A stretch of 6,068 nt of DNA, from contig PKWD01000015.1 of the NCBI GenBank assembly GCA_003131945.1, positions 1 through 6,068 on the forward strand. Reading direction: 5' to 3'. This DNA is from Acidimicrobiaceae bacterium. Its GTDB lineage: Bacteria > Actinomycetota > Acidimicrobiia > Acidimicrobiales > UBA8190. The translations under genes were made by a program, and so were the position numbers. The notes below the pieces were generated by a model, which saw nothing but the letters and a program-made list of their open reading frames with translations, did not search any database and had not been told where the DNA came from. Positions 1 to 5,195 of this stretch are shown here, piece by piece (the first letter of the stretch is position 1; every line of letters starts with the position of its first letter).

Positions 1-600
1 GACGAGGAGCGGTCGGCGCTGGCTGACGACCTGGCTGCGCTCGACGACAGCCAGTGGGACGCCCAATCGTTGTGCAGCGAGTGGAAGGTCCGGCACGTCA
101 TCGGCCACCTGGTCGGCGGGGCGGACGTGAAGACGGGCCCGTTCCTTGCGGGGATGCTCAAGAGCGGCATGAACTTCAACCGCACCATGGCCCGTGAAGG
201 CCTGGCATTGGGAGCGGCGACCCCCGACGAGCTCCTGGGGCAGTTGAGAAAGACAATCGGGATGCGTCGCACGCCGCCGGGGGCGAAGCCCGAGGTCATG
301 CTCACCGACCTCGTGTGCCACAGCGGGGACATCCGCCGACCGACGGGCATGACCCGGAGCGTGCCGGAGGCCACGTTGTTGACGGTGGCCGACATGGTGA
401 AGCGCGTCGGGTTCCCGTTGCACGCCAAGAAGCGCATTGCCGGTCTACGGGTGTCCGCTACGGACTCCGACTGGTCGGCGGGGGACGGTCCTTCAGTCGA
501 GGGCCCGCTGGCGTCGCTCATCTTCGTCATGGCGGGACGCAAAGCGCCGCTCGAGGACCTGTCGGGCGAAGGAAAGCAAGCCCTCCAGTCCCGCATGTAG
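1..600 (+). CDS. Maleylpyruvate isomerase family (MDMPI/DinB-fold) protein, 5' end outside window
   Basis: The frame is open from base 1 to a TAG at 598-600, giving 199 visible residues; the true start lies upstream of the window. The first residues (ERSALADDLAALDDSQW, then SLCSEWKVRHVIGHL) match the usual opening of mycothiol-dependent maleylpyruvate isomerase-like proteins, where the tryptophan and the VxxHL histidine (visible residue 36) are conserved. A second family signature, HSGDIRRPTG, appears at residues 107-116; its histidine is the likely second metal ligand of the DinB-type bundle. The C-terminal part (GLRVSATDSDW...VEGPLASLIFVMAGRKAPLEDLSGEG, about 148-191) resembles the small C-terminal domain of the family. 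Members are proposed to use mycothiol or another thiol cofactor, but the substrate cannot be told from sequence. A TTG at 70 is not the start, because conserved residues precede it. Confidence 0.88.
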   Translation, partial: DEERSALADDLAALDDSQWDAQSLCSEWKVRHVIGHLVGGADVKTGPFLAGMLKSGMNFNRTMAREGLALGAATPDELLGQLRKTIGMRRTPPGAKPEVMLTDLVCHSGDIRRPTGMTRSVPEATLLTVADMVKRVGFPLHAKKRIAGLRVSATDSDWSAGDGPSVEGPLASLIFVMAGRKAPLEDLSGEGKQALQSRM

Positions 601-814
601 GTGCGGCGCCGGCTCGGAGTGAGGCGATCGGCCCTAGGGCGACCCGCTCGGAATCGCCAACGCCGAGCAATACAGGCGGCCCTATCACCAACCGACCGGC
701 GGGTAGTAGCGCATCACGGCACTTGCGCGTGTACACCCAGCTGTAAACGTCTCCGATGAACGCCCCAACGTCGCTGAGACCGCTTTGAGGGGCACCCGGA
801 ATTCACGGACCTAA

Positions 815-830
815 CAGTCGTTGACGACTG
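815..830. repeat. Perfect 7-bp-arm palindrome around a TTGACG hexamer
   Basis: The sequence CAGTCGTTGACGACTG has arms 815-821 and 824-830 that are exact reverse complements separated by TG. TTGACG at 821-826 matches an actinobacterial -35 box in its first five bases, so the palindrome could be an operator placed over a promoter. The -10 is poor: GATAGC at 846-851 is the best nearby candidate. What is seen is the symmetry; the regulatory role is inference. Confidence 0.35.
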
Positions 831-961
831 GTCGCTGTAGACGGCGATAGCTTGTCTCACCGACCCGGCCATCGGGGGTATCGGGCGACAAGTCCGTCTC
901 CACCGGACCGGTCGACATTCGATGCTGGCTAAGAACTATGGTCCGAGTGGGCCAAGTCCAA

Positions 962-1035
962 GGCGGATTGGCCGAAGCATCGACATTGCGTTGAGTACGG
1001 CGGATTGGCCGAAGCACCGACATTGCGTTGAGTAC
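962..1035 (+). repeat. 37-bp tandem duplication
   Basis: Unit 1 is 962-998 and unit 2 is 999-1035, adjacent with no spacer. The units begin GGCGGATTGGCC and end GTTGAGTAC, and differ only at one position (T980 against C1017). The unit length is not a multiple of three, so duplication would shift any frame running through it. The array ends two bases before the ribosome-binding site of the next gene. Confidence 0.95.
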
Positions 1036-1037
1036 GC

Positions 1038-1044
1038 AGAGAGG
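1038..1044 (+). promoter_or_regulatory. Ribosome-binding site supporting the GTG start at 1054
   Basis: AGAGAGG lies nine bases before GTG 1054. The upstream in-frame ATG at 922 would read through the tandem duplication and give an N-terminus unlike the family. This site therefore decides the start. Confidence 0.6.
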
Positions 1045-1053
1045 TTGTGCAGC

Positions 1054-1329
1054 GTGGCACTCGGAATCTATTTCGTGCACGAAGGATTCACGCCTGAGAA
1101 GTACGGCAGTGCGATCAAGCAGCTGGAGGCAGCCGGAGCGGGCAAGCCAAAGGGGCGCACCTACCACTGCGCATTGGAATCGAACGGAGAGATCCAGGTT
1201 TTCGATATTTGGGAATCACAGGAGGACTTTGACGCCTTCGGACCGACTCTTATGCCAATCCTCACCGAACTCGGCGTCGGCCTCAAGGAGCCGATGGTGG
1301 CGACTGTTCACAACGTGATCATGGGCTAA
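1054..1329 (+). CDS. Small dimeric alpha/beta-barrel (ABM/EthD-like) protein
   Basis: This encodes 91 residues from a GTG start to TAA at 1327-1329. The sequence opens directly with a beta strand (ALGIYFVHEGF), then a helix (PEKYGSAIKQLEAAGAG), a PKGRTYH segment at 32-38, a strand ending in FDIWES (50-55), a helix (QEDFDAFGPTLMPILTELGV) and a last strand (MVATVHNVI). That order and length fit a single ferredoxin-like domain of the dimeric alpha/beta-barrel superfamily, which includes antibiotic-biosynthesis monooxygenase and EthD-like proteins. His38 and Trp53 are candidate pocket residues because both recur in the next gene. Substrate and reaction are unknown; many relatives are uncharacterised. 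An in-frame ATG at 922 would add 44 residues, mostly translated from the tandem duplication, and is rejected. No promoter is obvious. Confidence 0.8.
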   Translation: MALGIYFVHEGFTPEKYGSAIKQLEAAGAGKPKGRTYHCALESNGEIQVFDIWESQEDFDAFGPTLMPILTELGVGLKEPMVATVHNVIMG

Positions 1330-1546
1330 GTCGGGCGGGTCGTTGATCGACGGCAGGTTCTCTGCACGACTCGATACCGTTCCTTCTCGCGCTGGATCGG
1401 CGGCGACCCGCCCAATATCAGCTCCCCTCGGGCGATCCCGGGCGGTTTCGGCCTGACGGGGCTGCCTCCAGGCACCGTATGCCCGTCATTCGACCGACAC
1501 GCGTGCGGGGAGAGGGCCGCCGTCATACAGTTCGGCGATCACCACC
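1330..1546. other. Spacer between the two ABM-like genes with inverted repeats
   Basis: GGGCGGGTCG at 1333-1342 pairs perfectly with CGACCCGCCC at 1404-1413. Further on, GACGGG 1455-1460 pairs with CCCGTC 1482-1487 and encloses TGCCT 1463-1467 with AGGCA 1470-1474. These could fold in RNA and separate transcription of the two genes, but no T-run follows, so a classical terminator is not supported. Confidence 0.45.
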
Positions 1547-1555
1547 AGAGGAAGG
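1547..1555 (+). promoter_or_regulatory. Ribosome-binding site supporting the ATG start at 1566
   Basis: AGAGGAAGG lies ten bases before ATG 1566 and is a strong purine-rich match. It favours this start over an in-frame ATG at 1479, whose extra 29 residues look like random high-GC translation. Confidence 0.65.
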
Positions 1556-1565
1556 CGTCCATCCC

Positions 1566-1844
1566 ATGACGGTCCGCATCCACACCAATCTTCCCGGCGT
1601 CAACCAAGAGCAGTTCGACGCTATGCACAAGTTCATCACGGCTGGCGAGCCGCCGAAGGGTCTCTTGTTCCACTCGTCGGCGCCGGTCGAGGGTGGATGG
1701 CTGGTGATCGACTTCTGGGCATCTCGGGCGGACTACGATGCTGGCATGGGTAGGGTGCAAGAGGCAATAGGAGCAGCTGGCGTGACGCCTCAGGGACCCC
1801 CAGACATCGAGGAGTTCCCGGTCCACGAGACGTTTCAGCCTTAA
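1566..1844 (+). CDS. Second small ABM/EthD-like alpha/beta-barrel protein
   Basis: This encodes 92 residues from ATG 1566 to TAA 1842-1844. It aligns by eye with the gene just upstream: PPKGLLFH (29-36) with KPKGRTYH, IDFWASRADYD (48-58) with FDIWESQEDFD, and a closing strand with a histidine. The order is strand, helix (QEQFDAMHKFI), two strands with a GGW turn, helix (RVQEAIGAAGV) and a final strand (IEEFPVHETF), a single ferredoxin-like domain that normally dimerises. His36 and Trp51 match the paired residues in the neighbour. The two genes are likely paralogues or co-inherited relatives with related small-molecule roles. Function is not known, and a catalytic role is not proven. The 236-base gap and the structured spacer make tight co-translation unlikely. 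Confidence 0.8.
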   Translation: MTVRIHTNLPGVNQEQFDAMHKFITAGEPPKGLLFHSSAPVEGGWLVIDFWASRADYDAGMGRVQEAIGAAGVTPQGPPDIEEFPVHETFQP

Positions 1845-1924
1845 CCTCACATCCCACCCGCGAGGTGCCGAGGTCGAGCGATAGGGTCCGGCGCCGACCC
1901 GAGCAGTATCGACGGCCCCTTGGG

Positions 1925-1944
1925 CTCAAGTGGTGATCGCGACA
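1925..1944 (+). repeat. Candidate left inverted repeat of the IS30 element
   Basis: CTCAAGTGGTGATCGCGACA matches the reverse complement of 4511-4530 at 15 of 20 positions, with the best agreement in TCAAG and CGCGACA. It sits 22 bases before the transposase ATG. The outer boundary is uncertain. Confidence 0.5.
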
Positions 1945-3023
1945 TCTCCCGACCTGGAGGTGTCAGATGGAAAACCGAGGACGGAAGCGCCGCTCTAGTC
2001 AGTCGGATCTCGTCGTGGCGGTCGATGCGGTGCTCGCCGGAGCGAGCTATAGGAGTGCCGAGGCGTTGACCGGGGTTCCTCAGTCGACGGTGAGGGATTA
2101 CGTCTTGCGGTGGGGTTTTGTGCGACGGCGCGTTCCCCGGGGCGGCCCTAAGCGGGTTCTTCACGGGGTGGAGGTATCCACCTTCAGAACGGATCTGGGC
2201 GACGAGCGTGGGGCCATGACACGCGAACGCAAACGGCGCCCCGGCTCGCTGAGTGTGTCCGAGCGCGAGGAGATCAGGGTCGGCATCGAGGTCGGAGAGT
2301 CCGACGAAGCCATCGCCTCGCGCATCGGCTGGCACCGCTCGACGGTCTGGCGTGAGATCGCCGCCAACGGTGGGCGGGGGCGCTATCGGGCAGCGGCCGC
2401 CGAAGAGCGAGCGGCTCGAGTTGCCCGACGGCCCAAGAACCCCTGGACCGAGGAACGCCCCTGGCTGTGGAAGGAGGTCCAGGGACTGCTGCGCACCAAG
2501 AAGTGGTCGCCCGAGCAGATCGCCCACCGATTCCGCAAGGAGCACTCCGACCAGCCAGAGTGGTGGGTGTCTCACGAGGCCATCTACCAGGCGGTCTTCC
2601 TCCAGGCGAAGGGCGAGCTGCGAAAGGAGCTCACCGCGTGCTTGCGCTCGGGCCGGGCTCGGAGACGTCCTCGCTCGCGAGCCTCCTCTGGACGAAGCGC
2701 AGTCCTCGGGATGGTCAACATCTCCGAACGCCCCCCGGAGGTCGAAGACCGAGCCGTGCCGCGCCACTGGGAGGGAGACTTGATCATCGGGGAGAGCGGC
2801 GCCAGCGCCGTCGCCACGTTGGTGGAGCGCACCACCCGCATGGGCATGCTGATCAAGCTCGAGAATCGCACCGCCGAGCATGTGGCGTCGGCGGTGGCCG
2901 ACAACATCGTGCGTCTACCCGACCACCTGGCCAAGTCCCTCACCTGGGATCAGGGGATAGAGATGGCATCGCACGCCGCGTTCAAGGTTGCCACTGGCGT
3001 CCCCGTCTACTTCTGCGATCCCC

Positions 3024-3038
3024 ATTCGCCGTGGCAGC
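3024..3038 (+). repeat. Left 15-bp target-site duplication of the IS481 element
   Basis: ATTCGCCGTGGCAGC directly precedes the TGT tip at 3039. It matches 4330-4344 at 14 of 15 positions; the difference is G3031 against C4337. In the IS30 frame both versions encode SPWQ, since CCG and CCC are both proline. Confidence 0.9.
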
Positions 3039-3091
3039 TGTTGAGTATCTAGAGATCGCTGACAGGTCTCTCGCGGGACATCGCTGACACT
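3039..3091 (+). repeat. Left end of IS481 element: inverted repeat with two transposase-site-like motifs
   Basis: The outer motif GATCGCTGACA is at 3054-3064 and the inner ACATCGCTGACACT at 3078-3091. Both are in the same orientation and match the reversed right end. The end also supplies the TAG at 3050-3052 that stops the broken IS30 frame. Confidence 0.85.
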
Positions 3092-3118
3092 CGAGCTGTC
3101 GCCAGGTAGCCCATTGGC

Positions 3119-4279
3119 ATGGCGCAAAGAGTGGTGACGATGGAAGCGAAGTTGTTGGCCGTGTTCTCGAGCGAGGTTCCGTTGAAGGTGACGGCGCTTT
3201 GTCGCGACTTGGAGATCTCCCGCCAAACCCTTTACAAGTACCGACGGCGATTCGAGGCCGAGGGACCGGCAGGCCTGGTGGAACGCTCTCGCCGTCCGCA
3301 CTCCTCGCCGGGCCGCGTCTCCGATGAGACAGAGGAAGCGATAATCCGGCTTCGCAAGGACCTGCCGCTCGAGTGCGGCGCCCAGACGATCGCTTACCAC
3401 CTGGCCCGTCAGGGCAAGAAACCACCGTCAGTTGCCACGATCCACCGGGTGCTGGTCCGCAGGGGGATGGTCACTCCCCAGCCGGAGAAGCGACCCAAGG
3501 TCGCCTGGAAGCGGTTTGTCTGGCCACGGCCCAACGACGCCTGGCAGATCGACGCCACTGCCTGGGCCCTGGCCGACGGACAGACCGTGTGGATCATGGA
3601 CGTGCTCGATGACCACTCACGGGCGCTAGTTGCAGCCCGGGTCGATACTGGTCCGACCGCCAAAGCGGCATGGGACGCGTTCACGACGGCCGTAGTGACA
3701 TGGGGACTGCCAGCTCGAGTGATGAATGACAACGGCAGCTGCTTCACCGGACGGCTCAGCCGCAGCGGTGAGGCCGACTTCGAACGAATGCTGCGCTCAC
3801 TGGGGGTGGTCCAAATCTGCTCGAGTCCAAATCATCCCCAGACTTGCGGCAAGCTCGAACGGTCGCACCAAACGACCAAGGCCTGGCTGCGGATTCAGCC
3901 GGAGGCCAGATCCATCGGTGAACTGCAGGACCAGCTCGATCGATGGCGAGACCATTACAACCATGCCCGGCCCCACCGAGCGCTGCGGGGTGCAACGCCG
4001 GCCGAACAGTGGGCGGCCAGCGAGCGGGCTGAGTCAGGACCGGCCATTGACGGACCGATCAGGGCAAGCATCCACAAGGTGAACAAAGGAGGCCACATTG
4101 GTTGGAGCGACTTCGTCGTCGGCATCGACAGCCGCCTGGCCGGCCAGCACGTCCTTGTCACTGCACGAGACTTCACTCTTGCTATCTATGGCCAACAGGG
4201 AATCCTCCGTCGACTCACTATCGACACCACTCGCCGATACCAAGGCACGGGCCGACCTCCCGGTCGGCGCCGCGATTAG
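3119..4279 (+). CDS. IS481-family DDE transposase, apparently intact
   Basis: This 386-aa protein catalyses cut or strand transfer of the inner element. An N-terminal helix-turn-helix region ([25 protein letters not shown], 21-45) is followed by the family phrase [16 protein letters not shown] (49-64) and a second winged region (TIAYHLARQ...[12 protein letters not shown]). The RNase-H-like core shows WQIDATAW with Asp145, [11 protein letters not shown] with Asp204, and [12 protein letters not shown] with Glu247. [17 protein letters not shown] (282-298) is also typical. A beta-rich tail ([16 protein letters not shown]...[13 protein letters not shown]) completes the protein. There is no internal stop or frameshift. 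ATG 3119 has only a weak AGG upstream; ATG 3140, eight bases after AAAGAG 3126-3131, is an alternative that costs seven residues. The TAG stop overlaps the inner right-end motif by two bases. Confidence 0.95.
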   Translation: MAQRVVTMEAKLLAVFSSEVPLKVTALCRDLEISRQTLYKYRRRFEAEGPAGLVERSRRPHSSPGRVSDETEEAIIRLRKDLPLECGAQTIAYHLARQGKKPPSVATIHRVLVRRGMVTPQPEKRPKVAWKRFVWPRPNDAWQIDATAWALADGQTVWIMDVLDDHSRALVAARVDTGPTAKAAWDAFTTAVVTWGLPARVMNDNGSCFTGRLSRSGEADFERMLRSLGVVQICSSPNHPQTCGKLERSHQTTKAWLRIQPEARSIGELQDQLDRWRDHYNHARPHRALRGATPAEQWAASERAESGPAIDGPIRASIHKVNKGGHIGWSDFVVGIDSRLAGQHVLVTARDFTLAIYGQQGILRRLTIDTTRRYQGTGRPPGRRRD

Positions 4280-4329
4280 TGTCAGCGATGTACTGACTGA
4301 ATTTGTCAGCGATGTCTCGCGACATCACA
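4278..4329 (-). repeat. Right end of IS481 element: inverted repeat with two motifs
   Basis: The inner motif AGTGTCAGCGATGT is at 4278-4291 and the outer TGTCAGCGATG at 4304-4314, followed by a tip ending in ACA at 4329. Read inward, the inner motif starts one base closer to the tip than its left-end partner. Confidence 0.85.
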
Positions 4330-4344
4330 ATTCGCCCTGGCAGC
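4330..4344 (+). repeat. Right 15-bp target-site duplication of the IS481 element
   Basis: ATTCGCCCTGGCAGC directly follows the ACA tip and continues into the IS30 codons for RGSNENWNG. It has one mismatch to 3024-3038. Confidence 0.9.
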
Positions 4345-4529
4345 GCGGGAGCAACGAGAACTGGAACGGCCTCGTCCGTCGGTTCCTGCCCAAGGGCACC
4401 GACCTATCGGTCCACTCCCAAGAGGACCTCGACGCCATCGCCGCCCTGCTCAACGAGCGTCCACGCAAGACCCTCGCATGGGAGACTCCAGCGGAACGAT
4501 TCAACAGACTTGTCGCGGCCACTGCTTGA
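4345..4529 (+). pseudogene. 3' remnant of the IS30 transposase (carries the catalytic Glu)
   Basis: This fragment encodes [60 protein letters not shown], the C-terminal end of IS30 transposases. The catalytic Glu362 codon is GAG 4356-4358. No ribosome-binding site or start belongs to it. The open frame that reaches back to 4098 is out-of-frame translation of the inner transposase, not a gene. Confidence 0.93.
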
Positions 4530-4530
4530 A
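4511..4530 (-). repeat. Candidate right inverted repeat of the IS30 element
   Basis: Read on the minus strand this is TTCAAGCAGTGGCCGCGACA, matching the left candidate at 15 of 20 positions. It contains the transposase stop codon TGA at 4527-4529. Confidence 0.5.
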
Positions 4531-4720
4531 TCTGCCCCCAGAGGATTTCCGGGCGGTTGGGTCCGCCAGGGCCTGGCCCGAACCCGAGCGACCCCCGGCA
4601 TTTCCGACCTGTTGGGTCGTGAGTCAGGATGCCCAAGCTGATGTCGTTATCGATCGGCCGAGATCGGGCCCACTGATCGTCGCTCGGGACGCGCCTCCTA
4701 CGATGCGTCAGATTCGTTGG

Positions 4721-4960
4721 TCAGTGTGCCGGAACCACCTCAAATCGCTGCCGTCCGCGAATCCGATAAATGTGAAAGTCCGAATCGAGTGAGAAGATCT
4801 TGCGCTGGCCTGTCTCCTCGGCGAGGGCAACAAGGGTGGCATCGGCGAGGTCCATAGGCGTGTCCGCGTACCTTTCCATCAGACGAGCGCTGCGGTTTAC
4901 GGCAGACATTGAAAGGTCGGTGACGAAGCATGTCACGCCGGTTGCGACGCTCCCGCAGAA
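4721..4960 (-). pseudogene. C-terminal remnant of a PIN-domain (VapC-like) ribonuclease gene
   Basis: On the minus strand, reading to a TGA at 4721-4723, the last residues are RSARLMERYADTPMDLADATLVALAEETG, then IFSLDSDFHIYRIRGRQRFEVVP. This is the C-terminal part of a PIN domain: MDLADA and SLDSDF supply two of the acidic metal-binding positions. PIN toxins usually have about 130-140 residues beginning with a LDTS-type Asp; no such start is visible in any of the three minus-strand frames back to about 5236. Recognisable similarity fades at about 4940-4960. The frame stays open to an ATG at 5234-5236, but that stretch looks like antisense high-GC translation and overlaps the next gene's start. 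No antitoxin gene is visible beside it. I conclude it is a decayed or truncated toxin-like gene; the upstream boundary is approximate. Confidence 0.7.
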
Positions 4961-5186
4961 ACCCGCCGAACGGGCGCCAGATCTTGGCAAAGAGGCTGTC
5001 GCCGAGGTCGAAGGACTCGGTGACGTCCGTGCCTCCATCGTCGGTGGTCGGTCGCGCATGATGACCGCGAACTCAAAGATCATTTGCGCCCGACCTGTCG
5101 CGCCGCCGCGGCTCTCGATCGCCAACTTGGTATTATGCGAAGGTTGCACCGCTTGGAGAGTCTGCCAACGGGCGAGGGAGAGGGAC

Positions 5187-5190
5187 GAGG
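5187..5190 (+). promoter_or_regulatory. Ribosome-binding site for the ATG at 5196
   Basis: GAGG lies five bases before ATG 5196, in a purine-rich run that also has GAGAGGG at 5178-5184. It supports 5196 over the in-frame ATG at 4800, whose extra 132 codons are antisense to the PIN remnant and unlike the family. ATG 5235 is a less likely start, as family-like residues begin before it. Confidence 0.5.
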
Positions 5191-5195
5191 CGACT

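Larger units (their letters stand above)
601..1053. other. Intergenic region with palindrome and tandem duplication
   Basis: No frame in this stretch gives a protein I recognise; open frames here are shadows or extensions of neighbours. It contains a perfect inverted repeat at 815-830, a possible stem with arms CTTGTC 851-856 and GACAAG 887-892, and a 37-bp tandem duplication at 962-1035. A GCTCGG/CCGAGC stem at 646-651 and 663-668 lies shortly after the stop at 600, but it has no T-run, so I do not call it a terminator. Confidence 0.6.
3039..4329 (+). mobile_element. IS481-family insertion sequence, complete
   Basis: The 1291-bp element begins TGT and ends ACA. Its terminal 26 bases (3039-3064 against 4304-4329 reversed) match at 19 of 26 positions without gaps. 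Each end carries a second, inner copy of the ATCGCTGACA motif. A 15-bp direct repeat flanks it, within the range known for the family. It encodes one DDE transposase in the same direction as the host IS30 gene. Exact junctions can be assigned because the IS30 frame is restored on removal. Confidence 0.93.
1967..4529 (+). pseudogene. IS30-family transposase split by IS481 insertion
   Basis: Joining 1967-3038 to 4345-4529 restores one frame of 418 codons plus TGA. GGAGG at 1956-1960 lies six bases before ATG 1967. Residues 11-55 look like an extra N-terminal helix-turn-helix (SYRSAEALTGVPQSTVRDYV). Residues 94-131 are the usual IS30 helix-turn-helix (LSVSEREEI...SRIGWHRSTVWREI). The catalytic domain shows HWEGDLIIG with Asp271, LTWDQG with Asp328, and SNEN with Glu362 after the join. 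The 33 residues between Asp328 and Glu362 equal the DD(33)E spacing typical of IS30. As written, the left part runs to TAG 3050-3052 inside the inner element, giving 357 native residues plus LLSI. It lacks the catalytic Glu, so it should be unable to transpose itself. It keeps both putative DNA-binding regions. Confidence 0.93.
1925..4530 (+). mobile_element. IS30-family insertion sequence, interrupted by an IS481-family element
   Basis: The element is defined by its transposase (1967-3038 continuing at 4345-4529) and by an imperfect inverted repeat at 1925-1944 against 4511-4530 (15 of 20 positions match without gaps). The right repeat overlaps the transposase stop. Removing the inner element and one target copy leaves about 1.3 kb, a normal IS30 size. 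I see no clear short target duplication outside these repeats, so the true tips may lie a few bases further out. Confidence 0.7.

Noticed and set aside
851..892. Hairpin CTTGTC...GACAAG as a terminator or riboswitch
   Set aside because: Six base pairs with a 30-base interior, only a small CCCG/CGGG inner stem, no T-run and no known aptamer pattern.
922..1053. N-terminal extension of the first ABM-like gene to ATG 922
   Set aside because: It translates both units of the 37-bp duplication in different frames, and the family domain begins right at GTG 1054, which has a ribosome-binding site.
1847..2881. 344-codon minus-strand open frame
   Set aside because: It lies antisense to the IS30 transposase, whose family motifs are clear; its own translation is low-complexity Pro/Gly/Arg-rich and matches nothing I know. 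It is a high-GC shadow.
4098..4344. Start of a separate gene at ATG 4098
   Set aside because: The first part is out-of-frame translation of the IS481 transposase C-terminus. Only the part after the insertion junction is real IS30 sequence.
5131..5136. TATTAT as a -10 box for the APH-like gene
   Set aside because: The hexamer is suggestive and well placed, but there is no acceptable -35 at 16-19 bases, so I do not call a promoter.
4800..5195. Upstream extension of the APH-like gene to ATG 4800
   Set aside because: These codons are antisense to the PIN remnant and do not resemble the APH N-lobe. ATG 5196 has a good ribosome-binding site.
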